This document shows, piece after piece, positions 24,655 through 31,627 of a DNA stretch of 39,953 nt. Each line of letters opens with the position of its first letter. Position 1 is the first letter of the stretch. The notes beneath the pieces were generated by a model. The model saw only the letters and a program-made list of their open reading frames with translations. It was not told where the DNA came from and ran no database searches. The stretch is from JAGVLN01 sp964515755. GTDB taxonomy: Bacteria > Pseudomonadota > Alphaproteobacteria > Rickettsiales > JABSSG01. Position numbers and translations under genes: made by a program. The stretch spans positions 1-39,953 of the forward strand of contig CAZEVK010000010.1 in the NCBI GenBank assembly GCA_964515755.1, written 5' to 3'.

Positions 24655-26982
24655 ATGTTATCCAAGAACTTAGAGGCAACTATCAATAAGTCTGTTGCTA
24701 TAGCTAAGCACTACCATCACAGACAAGTAACATTAGAACATTTATTGCTTGCTTTGACTGAAGATATTGAGGCAAAGACCGCATTATTAGCTCTAGGAGT
24801 TAATTTGCTCGATATTGTTGAGAAACTTACTAGGTATTTAGCAGAAGATATAAAACTTAATGCAGCTAGTGAAATAAAAAATGTAAAAGCCTCTCCTAGT
24901 ATTACTTTCCATAGAGTGATACATCGCGCAGTTATTCAGGTTAATCTATCTAAAATCAGTAAATACGTTAATGGGGTAAACATACTTGCTGAATTATTGA
25001 CGGAAGCAGAGTCTTTTTCTTTTCAACTGTTGCAAAAATCACACATATCTAGATTGGATGTAATAAATTATATGATGCAACGAGGAAAAAAAGTTAGACA
25101 TAGTAATATGTCCACTATTGATCTTGATNNNNNNNNNNCTCCATATTTAAAAAATGATGAAAAAGAAGCTAATTCAGAATCACCGCTTAAAACATATTGT
25201 GTAAATTTAAATGAATCTGCTGAAAACGGTAAGATTGACATATTAATTGGGCGGGAAGAGGAAATAAATCGTACTATTGAGATTCTTTGTCGTAGAACTA
25301 AAAATAATCCTTTGTTTGTAGGAGATCCTGGTGTTGGTAAAACTGCTATTGTTGAAGGTCTTGCTTATAAGATTGTACAAAATCAAGTGCCAAAGGTTTT
25401 AAAAAATGCAATAATTTTTTCTCTTGATTTAGGTGCTTTATTAGCTGGAACAAGGTACAGAGGTGATTTTGAAGAAAGGCTCAAATCTATTCTAAAAGAA
25501 TTAACCCAAGTGCATAACGCAGTTTTATTTATTGATGAAATTCATAGCATCATAGGAGCAGGATCTACTAATAATAGCGCTTTAGATGCTAGTAATCTCC
25601 TTAAGCCTGCGTTAGCTCGCAGCAAGATCAGATGTATCGGTTCCACTACTTTTGCTGAGTATTCAAAACATTTTGCTAAAGACAAATCATTAGTAAGACG
25701 TTTTCAGCAAATTACAGTTGATGAGCCATCAATTGAGAATTCCATTGCAATTTTAAAAGGTTTGCAGCCATACTATGAAAAATACCATAATGTAAAATAT
25801 ACTGTACGAGCTATAGAAGCAGCAGTCCATTTATCAAAGCGCTATATCAATGATAAACAATTGCCTGATAAGGCAATTGATGTGATTGATGAAGCTGGTT
25901 CACATATTACTATTGCAAATAATCACAAAAATATAATAGTTAATGTACGCGATATTGAGAAAGTTATTTCAAAAATGGCTCAGATACCAACTATCTCGAT
26001 TTCCACTAAAGAAACAGATCGTTTAAGGACACTCGACCAGGATTTAAAAGGTTTAATTTATGGACAAGATGAAGCGATTGATGAGCTTTGTGCTGCTGTT
26101 AAGATGTCGCGCGCTGGATTAAGAGATGAAAAGAAGCCTGTTGGATCTTACCTGTTTTCAGGACCAACAGGAGTTGGTAAAACAGAACTTGCTATACAAT
26201 TAGCTAAATTGCTTAATATGGAATTAATACGTTTTGATATGTCTGAATATCTTGAGCAGCATTCTGTTGCTAAGTTGGTTGGTACGCCTCCTGGCTATGT
26301 TGGTTTTGATAATGGTGGTCAGCTTACGGAGGCTATAGCTAAATCACCATATTCTGTGGTATTGTTAGACGAGATCGAAAAAGCTCATAAAGATGTTTAT
26401 AATATTTTATTGCAAATAATGGATTATGGTCAGCTGACAGACCACCAAGGACGTAAGGTCTATTTTAACAATGCTGTATTGATTCTAACCACTAATGCTG
26501 GCGCAGAGCAAATGAGTAGGGCTGCTATGGGCTTTCATCGCGATATTAGAATAATGGAAGATAAAGAAGAAATTGAAAGAATATTTAGTCCTGAATTTCG
26601 TAATCGTCTTGATGCAGTAGTTTCTTTTAGGTCTTTAACTCGCGAAATTGTTGCACAGGTGACAGCCAAATTTTTTGCTGAGTTAGAAGAGCAGCTTAGA
26701 TTGAAAAATACAACTTTAATTATTACTGATCGAGCTAGTCAATATGTTTATGATCATGGTTATGATCAGAAAAATGGTGCACGTAATATGGAACGCTTGA
26801 TTAGCGATAAAATTAAAAAAGTTATTGCTAATGAATTACTTTTTGGAAAATTGGTTAGTGGCGGGAAGGTGTTAATAGATTTTATAAATAGTGAATTGAC
26901 ATTTAAAATAAATCCAAGAGCTGAACGTAAGTTTCCAAGATCCTCAAGTACAAATTTAGAGCTTTTAAAAGAAAATTCTTAA
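24655..26982 (+). CDS. clpA: ATP-dependent Clp protease ATP-binding subunit ClpA (contains assembly gap)
   Basis: This AAA+ unfoldase has two ATPase modules. The N-domain (about 1-145) has two Clp repeats, starting NKSVAIAKHYHHRQVTLEHL. The D1 Walker A is GDPGVGKTAIVEGLAYKI with Walker B AVLFIDEIHSIIGAG. The D2 Walker A is SGPTGVGKTELAIQLAKLL with VVLLDEIEKAHKDVYN. In D2, a Met-Gly-Phe tripeptide (AAMGFHRDIR) sits where the IGL/IGF loop docks on ClpP. There is no middle coiled coil, so it is ClpA rather than ClpB. Ten Ns interrupt codons in the linker before D1, so the true linker length is unknown. A GAAAGG ribosome-binding site precedes the ATG. clpS is not adjacent. Confidence 0.95.
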   Translation: MLSKNLEATINKSVAIAKHYHHRQVTLEHLLLALTEDIEAKTALLALGVNLLDIVEKLTRYLAEDIKLNAASEIKNVKASPSITFHRVIHRAVIQVNLSKISKYVNGVNILAELLTEAESFSFQLLQKSHISRLDVINYMMQRGKKVRHSNMSTIDLDXXXXPYLKNDEKEANSESPLKTYCVNLNESAENGKIDILIGREEEINRTIEILCRRTKNNPLFVGDPGVGKTAIVEGLAYKIVQNQVPKVLKNAIIFSLDLGALLAGTRYRGDFEERLKSILKELTQVHNAVLFIDEIHSIIGAGSTNNSALDASNLLKPALARSKIRCIGSTTFAEYSKHFAKDKSLVRRFQQITVDEPSIENSIAILKGLQPYYEKYHNVKYTVRAIEAAVHLSKRYINDKQLPDKAIDVIDEAGSHITIANNHKNIIVNVRDIEKVISKMAQIPTISISTKETDRLRTLDQDLKGLIYGQDEAIDELCAAVKMSRAGLRDEKKPVGSYLFSGPTGVGKTELAIQLAKLLNMELIRFDMSEYLEQHSVAKLVGTPPGYVGFDNGGQLTEAIAKSPYSVVLLDEIEKAHKDVYNILLQIMDYGQLTDHQGRKVYFNNAVLILTTNAGAEQMSRAAMGFHRDIRIMEDKEEIERIFSPEFRNRLDAVVSFRSLTREIVAQVTAKFFAELEEQLRLKNTTLIITDRASQYVYDHGYDQKNGARNMERLISDKIKKVIANELLFGKLVSGGKVLIDFINSELTFKINPRAERKFPRSSSTNLELLKENS
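25129..25138. other. Assembly gap (10 N)
   Basis: Ten undetermined bases lie inside clpA between the N-domain and the first ATPase domain. The frame continues on both sides if the gap is counted as ten bases. Runs of exactly ten Ns are often placeholders, so the real length may differ. Confidence 0.99.
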
Positions 26983-27151
26983 ATTAATATTATGTAAAAC
27001 TTGGAGCTTATATTTAAGAAATTATCATCTGAGCTGAAGATTATAACTCTGTTCACAATTTACGTATTCATAATTTTATATATTAAAAATTTAGAGCAAT
27101 ATCTTATTTTCTGTTTTTAACCGATTGAATTAGCTTTCATTAATTTTCTTA

Positions 27152-27179
27152 TTGACATTTTTTTTTCTAAGGCTAGCAT
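27152..27179 (+). promoter_or_regulatory. Candidate promoter of the small BON protein
   Basis: A perfect TTGACA at 27152-27157 is followed after 16 bases by TAGCAT (27174-27179, four of six matches to TATAAT). It lies about 95 bases upstream of the ATG at 27274. This is the best sigma-70 match in the 290-base gap after clpA, which otherwise shows no gene. No Crp/Fnr-type palindrome is present here. Confidence 0.4.
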
Positions 27180-27273
27180 CAAAAAATACAACTTTAATTA
27201 ATTATAAATTTGAAAATGGGTTTAAGTTTATAAAGGTTGTAGTAAAATAACATTTTGTTAATCGGAGTTTAAA

Positions 27274-27591
27274 ATGAAAAATAAATTAATAATTCTTATG
27301 TCTATTCTCGGTTTAGTTGTTCTTGGCCCTAGCATAATGGTTGCTAAAGCCTCAGTTTCTTCTAATGCAGAAACTACAATTGATGACACAGCTATCACTG
27401 CTAAAATTAAAGCTTTATTCCTTAAAGATGATTTAGTCAGTACAATTAAAATTCATGTTACAACTGCTAATAAAGTTGTAGTATTAAGCGGTGATGTATC
27501 AAATCAAGCAGTTATTGATAGAGCTGTATCAATAGCGAAGGAAGTTAAAGGTGTGGATAAAGTAGTATCAAATATTAGATTAGTTGAATAG
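27274..27591 (+). CDS. Secreted single BON-domain protein
   Basis: The 105-residue protein has an N-terminal signal peptide (hydrophobic residues about 5-21, likely cleavage after AKA near 26). One BON domain fills residues about 37-105. It opens with the motif DDTAITAKIKALFLKDD, then VVVLSGDVSNQAVIDRAVSI and ends VVSNIRLVE. BON domains are predicted to bind phospholipid or act at the envelope, as in OsmY and DolP, and are often stress-induced. A CGGAG ribosome-binding site precedes the ATG, and a strong terminator follows, so it is probably monocistronic. Confidence 0.88.
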   Translation: MKNKLIILMSILGLVVLGPSIMVAKASVSSNAETTIDDTAITAKIKALFLKDDLVSTIKIHVTTANKVVVLSGDVSNQAVIDRAVSIAKEVKGVDKVVSNIRLVE

Positions 27592-27625
27592 TACACTAAC
27601 TTAATAAAACACTTAATATTAAACT

Positions 27626-27658
27626 AATAATGGTGATACCTTGGTATCACCCATTATT
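27626..27658 (+). terminator. Terminator after the small BON gene
   Basis: GGTGATACC (27632-27640) and GGTATCACC (27643-27651) form a perfect 9-bp stem with a TT loop. AATAAT (27626-27631) and ATTATT (27653-27658) extend it past a single bulged C, and a T-rich stretch follows. It lies 34 bases after the stop codon. Confidence 0.75.
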
Positions 27659-27759
27659 TATTTAAAGTAGTTGCTTCTAAACATATTATAAAACTTTTTG
27701 CTTTATATTCACAAATTTGCGCATTAGTCATGTAGATTTATTCATTTAAAATAGATAGA

Positions 27760-28581
27760 TTAATTTTTGTAAATAATACGTCTAATATCGTTCCAATGAA
27801 CCATTATATAATTGCTATCAGTTGAATTATTTTCTTTAAATATTCTTATTAATAAGCCTTTATTGGTAGTTTTAATAATCGAAACATCTTTTAAATCGTC
27901 AGCTATAGTAATTAAATCAACTTTCTGATATTTATAATCTTTGCTGCAGATAATTTCTTTTTCATATATTGCAGTACTCATACCAAAAATGTAAGGAGTA
28001 ATTACTAAAATCCAAAATAAGGAAATTGCAATAATACTTGTAGTATATTTCGGTAATACATTATTAATAAATGCTGAAGAAAATCCATAGGCTATTATAC
28101 CAAGAATTGATATAATAAAACTTACCAAAAGTATAATTGACCATAAAATTTGTTTAGAAGAAAATAAATATTTTATACTATGCCAAAAGTGGCTATTTTG
28201 CTCTCCTTGAGAAAAAATATATATACTAAAAATTAATAAAATTGTACCTGAAAATGCAACTGTTTTAAATGTTTTTTCATGATGGTATTTGGTAGCTCCT
28301 AGAGAAGAACCAAAAAATATGCTACCAAAAATCAGAAAAAGCCACATATTATCTATTACATTGTCTGCATAGTCTCCTAAAGTTATTAGGTTTATAAATT
28401 CAGGATTAATATATTTAAAAAATCCTACATTATATGAAATTGATATTATAATTATTGCTCCGTAACCAACGCTAAAAAAAGTGGCTATAGAGGCAATAGA
28501 ATTTTTAAAAAATTCTAAGAAATCAAGAGTTTCAGGCGGTATGTCTTTACATTCGGATGAAGAAGGTGGCTTTTTATTCAT
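27760..28581 (-). CDS. Unrecognised five-helix membrane protein
   Basis: I do not recognise this 273-residue protein. It has a Ser/Pro-rich, charged N-terminus (about 1-20) and about five hydrophobic helices, at roughly 29-54, 78-96, 106-124, 144-170 and 180-201. A soluble C-terminal part of about 70 residues contains YQKVDLITIADDLKDVSII and ends MVHWNDIRRIIYKN. No catalytic motif is evident. The start at 28581 has no clear ribosome-binding site. It stands alone between the small BON gene, with which it is convergent, and the small stress-type genes. Codon use is AT-rich like its neighbours. Confidence 0.7.
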   Translation of the reverse strand: MNKKPPSSSECKDIPPETLDFLEFFKNSIASIATFFSVGYGAIIIISISYNVGFFKYINPEFINLITLGDYADNVIDNMWLFLIFGSIFFGSSLGATKYHHEKTFKTVAFSGTILLIFSIYIFSQGEQNSHFWHSIKYLFSSKQILWSIILLVSFIISILGIIAYGFSSAFINNVLPKYTTSIIAISLFWILVITPYIFGMSTAIYEKEIICSKDYKYQKVDLITIADDLKDVSIIKTTNKGLLIRIFKENNSTDSNYIMVHWNDIRRIIYKN

Positions 28582-28703
28582 ATTTATTAATATATCGTTG
28601 TTTTATATCAGAATAGCACTTATGAATATAAATTCTATAAAAACTTAAAGGATTGTATACTATTAATAGCTTAATTATGCAATTAGGAGTTTGTTTTCTT
28701 AAG

Positions 28704-28739
28704 AAATGGTAAGGAGAACTTAAATCCTCCTTACCATTT
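28704..28739 (-). terminator. Long hairpin after the frameshifted small gene
   Basis: AAATGGTAAGGAG (28704-28716) and CTCCTTACCATTT (28727-28739) form a perfect 13-bp stem with a 10-base loop. It starts 14 bases after the stop codon of the minus-strand small gene. The T-tract is better on the plus strand (TTTTTGTTTTT), so termination could work in both directions. Confidence 0.62.
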
Positions 28740-28752
28740 TTGTTTTTAATAT

Positions 28753-28980
28753 TTACAATTCATCTTGATTTGGCGTAGACGGGGCTGTCTCTCCACTCAA
28801 ACCCAAATCTTTTTTTACATTTTCTTCCCCATGTGCCGTGCTTGGCTTCTTCTCTATTTACCTCTGCGGATGGGTCTTTTTCATTATCATTAAGTTGATG
28901 TTTAACGTCTTTTGCTGCATCTTCTAAGCCATGACGTATTTTTTTTCAGTGGTATCAAATTTATCTTTTAAAGTAGACAT
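28753..28980 (-). pseudogene. Frameshifted small charged protein (MSTLKDKF...)
   Basis: A gene starts at ATG 28980 behind a perfect AGGAGG site and a Crp/Fnr-type palindrome. The first 14 codons read MSTLKDKFDTTEKK, then the frame hits TAG. The coding sense continues one frame over as IRHGLEDAAKDVKHQLNDNE and DPSAEVNREEAKHGT. It then returns to the original frame as EENVKKDLGLSGETAPSTPN and stops at 28755-28753. The first shift falls in a run of eight As (28939-28946) and the second at a run of four Gs (minus strand; about 28827-28830). A9 and G3 would restore one ~76-residue protein. It is either a recent pseudogene or two homopolymer sequencing errors. I do not recognise the family. Confidence 0.65.
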
Positions 28981-29070
28981 AAAACCTCCTAACTTAATTA
29001 CCGCACTTCTAAATTTAAGGTTAAGAGCTTAACTTAATCCTCAAAATAAATAATTTCAGATGAATTTATA

Positions 29071-29086
29071 TGTGACAATTATCAAA
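29071..29086 (-). promoter_or_regulatory. Crp/Fnr-type site 1 (upstream of the small charged protein)
   Basis: TGTGACAATTATCAAA is a near-palindrome with centre at 29078.5. On the minus strand a TTTATT (29050-29045) begins 28.5 bases from the centre. This puts the site near -40.5 if that is the -10 element, which is class II activator spacing. The downstream gene starts at 28980. Confidence 0.6.
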
Positions 29087-29119
29087 TTTTGAAAAATTTA
29101 TTAAACACATTTTAAAAAT

Positions 29120-29151
29120 GGAATTAAGAGAAATGTTAATTCTCTTATTCC
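29120..29151 (-). terminator. Terminator after the 49-residue gene
   Basis: GGAATTAAGAGAA (29120-29132) pairs with TTCTCTTATTCC (29140-29151) with one bulged T and a 7-base loop. On the minus strand it is followed by ATTTTTAAAA. It lies 25 bases after the stop of the 49-codon gene and would end the BON lipoprotein transcript. Confidence 0.68.
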
Positions 29152-29176
29152 ATAATATAATTACTTTTTAATCTAA

Positions 29177-29326
29177 TTAACCTATTTTATTTACTACTTT
29201 ATTGGCTGTTGCTTTAACTTTTTTCTTAATCTGATCTTTTTGATCCTTAATATTTTTGCCAGCGTCAGCTAAGCTTTTGCTTACTTCTTTTTTAACACCT
29301 TTAATTTTATTTTTTAAAGTAGACAT
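29177..29326 (-). CDS. 49-residue lysine-rich protein
   Basis: A 49-codon gene runs from ATG 29326 to TAA 29177 with an AGGAG ribosome-binding site 7 bases upstream. It begins MSTLKNKIKGVKKEVSKSLA and continues with DAGKNIKDQKDQIKKKVKAT and a basic end. Nearly a third of the residues are Lys. The rest are mostly Ala, Val, Ile and Asp in an amphipathic helical pattern without Cys, Trp or Pro. The first five residues equal those of the frameshifted neighbour, suggesting relatedness or a shared leader. It follows the BON lipoprotein by 55 bases without its own visible promoter. No family is recognised; a LEA-like or nucleic-acid-binding role is only a guess. Confidence 0.65.
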   Translation of the reverse strand: MSTLKNKIKGVKKEVSKSLADAGKNIKDQKDQIKKKVKATANKVVNKIG

Positions 29327-29381
29327 ACTAAACTCCTATTTAAAGTTAATAAAAGCACTAATAGATAACAGAATTTAATTT

Positions 29382-29975
29382 CTAATACTTAAGCCTTACA
29401 TAGCTCACTACTTTTCTTACATCTTTTGTATTGATAGCAATATTTATAACTTTTTTTAGCTCTTTTTGATTTTGAGCTATACCAAGAACGTAAACTACAC
29501 CATCAATTGTTTCAAAACCATAATTTATTGATTTGATTTTTTTAGTAGCTAGCAATTTGGTTCTTATTTCTGATGTAATCCAGCTGTCTTTAGTTATCTG
29601 AGCAGCAGATTCTTGAGTGTTTCTAGTAACAACAATTTCATTGTTAATTTCATTTACTCCTGGTTGTTGCCAAGCAATTTTAACCGCTTCAAGTCTATCA
29701 GTTTGAGTAAGAACTTTACCAGTAAGCAAAACTCTGCCATCAATTACTTTGACTCCAACTGAAGTAAACATTTTGGTTTTAGCAAGTTGTTGTTTTATAC
29801 TATTTTTAATAGCTAGATCATCTGTTATTTTATTAAAAGTTCTTTCTTGAGATACTGGAATATTCCCATAAGTACTATTTCTTGTAATAGAGTGTGTACA
29901 TGAGCTAAGCAATATAGCACTTAAAATGCTGACAGCTAAATAGTTTTTTATATCTTTTGATTTTTCATTTTCCAT
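29382..29975 (-). CDS. Lipoprotein with two BON domains
   Basis: The 197-residue protein has an N-terminal hydrophobic stretch (about 12-25) ending in a lipobox LLSSC, with Cys26 as the lipidation site. Two BON domains follow. The first is at about 51-121 (DDLAIKNSIKQQLAKTKMF, then DGRVLLTGKVLTQTDRLEAV). The second is at about 130-197 (SWITSEIRTKLLATKKIKSI, then DGVVYVLGIAQNQKEL, ending VVSYVRLKY). The arrangement equals the DolP/YraP lipoproteins that guard outer-membrane integrity. A palindromic Crp/Fnr-type site lies upstream at class II distance. An AAGGAG ribosome-binding site lies before the ATG. Confidence 0.9.
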   Translation of the reverse strand: MENEKSKDIKNYLAVSILSAILLSSCTHSITRNSTYGNIPVSQERTFNKITDDLAIKNSIKQQLAKTKMFTSVGVKVIDGRVLLTGKVLTQTDRLEAVKIAWQQPGVNEINNEIVVTRNTQESAAQITKDSWITSEIRTKLLATKKIKSINYGFETIDGVVYVLGIAQNQKELKKVINIAINTKDVRKVVSYVRLKY

Positions 29976-30071
29976 AGTGTGTACTCCTTATTTATTATTA
30001 ATAATGAGGTTAAAATTAAGGTTTTATATCTAACCCTCAGTCACTATGCTAAATGAGTTAGAATATTTCGA

Positions 30072-30087
30072 TGTGATAATTGTCACA
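30072..30087 (-). promoter_or_regulatory. Crp/Fnr-type site 2 (upstream of the BON lipoprotein)
   Basis: TGTGATAATTGTCACA is an almost perfect palindrome centred at 30079.5. On the minus strand TAGCAT (30051-30046) begins 28.5 bases from the centre. This gives a site position near -40.5 and a leader of about 64 bases before the lipoprotein ATG. The flanking TTTTCAAAAT is shared with site 1. Confidence 0.68.
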
Positions 30088-30218
30088 TTTTGAAAATAAA
30101 ATTCTACTTATTATATTAATTCATAAAGATTAGCTTAAGATAAAGTTCTATTTTTATTTATCTTTAACTAAGTTTCTTAAAATTTACTCTGTATATTACA
30201 ATTTAAGATTGGTTTATT

Positions 30219-30234
30219 TTTGATAATTATCACA
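30219..30234 (+). promoter_or_regulatory. Crp/Fnr-type site 3 (upstream of pcm)
   Basis: TTTGATAATTATCACA is centred at 30226.5. TATAAC (30256-30261, five of six matches to TATAAT) begins 29.5 bases downstream. That fits a class II site at -41.5. The likely start point is near 30268, about 30 bases before the pcm ATG. Inside it TTGATAATTATCAC matches nine of ten defined bases of the FNR box. The rest of the 322-base gap between the divergent genes shows no other gene. Confidence 0.66.
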
Positions 30235-30297
30235 GCGTATTTGTTTTGCTATGTCTATAACTTTATTAAAACATAGTTTAGTGTTAGAAAGGTTATT

Positions 30298-30903
30298 ATG
30301 TATACAAACAATCGACAAGAAATGATTAAAACTCAAATTATTAAACGAGGTATAATAAATAAAAGAGTATTGAAAGCTATGTCTACTATTCCCAGGGAAT
30401 TGTTTGTACCAAAAACTTTAGAAGAGCATGCATATGATGACTCACCTCTTCCTATAGGATATGGACAAATTATTTCACAACCTTTTGTAGTAGCGCTTAT
30501 GGTTGAAGTGGCTATGATTAAACCTGATTCTAAAATATTGGAAATTGGTACGGGATCTGGATATTTAGCAGCTGTACTTTCTCAGTTATGTAAAAAAGTT
30601 TATTCTATAGAAGTAATAAAGCTTTTAGGTGAACGAGCAAAAAAGCTTTTAAAAAATTTAAATTGTAACAATGTTAGTGTGCTTATAGGAGATGGATATG
30701 ATGGTTTAAATATCGCAGCTCCATTTGATGTTATAATAATAACAGCTACTTTAGAAAATATCTCACAAACATTAATAAGCCAGTTAAAAATTGGCGGTAT
30801 GATGATTGCTCCTATAGGCTCATTAAGCCAGGAACTTATGTGCGTTACCAAAACAGAGAATAGCCTCTTACCAGTAAAATTTTTACCTATAGCTAGAAGT
30901 TGA
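30298..30903 (+). CDS. pcm: Protein-L-isoaspartate O-methyltransferase
   Basis: The 201-residue protein is a PIMT. It uses S-adenosylmethionine to methylate isoaspartyl residues so that damaged proteins can be repaired. The family block DDSPLPIGYGQIISQPFVVA is at about residues 46-65. The SAM-binding motif I is KILEIGTGSGYLAAVLSQL at about 78-96. The later block FDVIIITATLENISQTLISQ corresponds to the conserved VTAA...P region with slightly divergent residues. A GAAAGG ribosome-binding site precedes the ATG. PIMT is typical of stationary-phase or stress regulons. Confidence 0.92.
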   Translation: MYTNNRQEMIKTQIIKRGIINKRVLKAMSTIPRELFVPKTLEEHAYDDSPLPIGYGQIISQPFVVALMVEVAMIKPDSKILEIGTGSGYLAAVLSQLCKKVYSIEVIKLLGERAKKLLKNLNCNNVSVLIGDGYDGLNIAAPFDVIIITATLENISQTLISQLKIGGMMIAPIGSLSQELMCVTKTENSLLPVKFLPIARS

Positions 30904-30922
30904 TAAGGTAAAGTGATAGTGA

Positions 30923-31627
30923 TTAAAATACCTCTTTACATGTGTCATAAATAAGTGAGCAGCTTATGCAGCTAAAATTTATGAGTTTATTTAAATTTTC
31001 TATATATAATGTATTGCCGTTCACTGTAATGCCGATTGATTTTAATTCATTTAATGCTCGAGAAAAAGTTTCACGTTTCATACCTAAATAAGCTGCAATA
31101 AGAGTTTTATCGTAAGGGAGAATTATCTCTATATTTTCATTTTTTTTAATATCGCATAACTTTAAAATAAAGCATCCAACCCGTTGAGTAGCATTCATAG
31201 TATTAATATGTTCGAATTGTAATTCTAAATGATTAATAGTAGCATTTAGTGCGGTAATAACCCTTAAAGCTAATTTAGCATTGGTTTCAATAAGGTCTTT
31301 TAAAGTGTTTTGAGGAATAGTTAATAACTCTGTCTCATTTATAGTTTGTGCACTAAATAGGTGTTTGTCTTTATCGAAATTTACTTCACCTATAACATCT
31401 CCATTTTTTGCCAAACCTAATAATGCTTCTTGACCGTCAGAAGTGTCACGAAATAATTTAACCCATCCAGAAATAATGATGTAAAAATACTGTACTAAAT
31501 CGCCATGAATAAAAAATGAATGGTGTTTATTGTAACGTACAAGTGAGGAATGGTCTACTAGTTTAGTTAATTCAAAGTGATCTAAATCTTGAAAAATTGG
31601 TATATGTTTTATTTGTTCATAATTCAT
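30923..31627 (-). CDS. Crp/Fnr-family transcription regulator with C-terminal cysteine cluster
   Basis: The 234-residue protein has an N-terminal cyclic-nucleotide-binding-type beta barrel (about 10-115), with YFYIIISGWVKLFRDTSDGQ. A long dimer helix (about 118-142) is followed by a winged helix. The recognition helix is LGMKRETFSRALNELKSIGI, with R185, E186, S189 and R190. These combine the CRP (R-E---R) and FNR (E--S-R) contact residues. The N-terminal iron-sulfur cysteines of FNR are missing. Instead, the C-terminus has Cys220, Cys223 and Cys230. The signal is unknown. An AAGGAG site precedes the ATG. It is convergent with pcm after 19 bases with no terminator, and has no palindrome of its own upstream. 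Confidence 0.9.
   Translation of the reverse strand: MNYEQIKHIPIFQDLDHFELTKLVDHSSLVRYNKHHSFFIHGDLVQYFYIIISGWVKLFRDTSDGQEALLGLAKNGDVIGEVNFDKDKHLFSAQTINETELLTIPQNTLKDLIETNAKLALRVITALNATINHLELQFEHINTMNATQRVGCFILKLCDIKKNENIEIILPYDKTLIAAYLGMKRETFSRALNELKSIGITVNGNTLYIENLNKLINFSCISCSLIYDTCKEVF

Noticed and set aside
28753..28980. CsbD-family stress protein
   Set aside because: Small size and context suggested it, but the reconstructed protein lacks the CsbD glycine-lysine repeat pattern, so no family is claimed.
28753..28980. Programmed ribosomal frameshifting
   Set aside because: Two shifts in opposite directions within 120 bases, each at a homopolymer, are far better explained by sequencing error or mutation.
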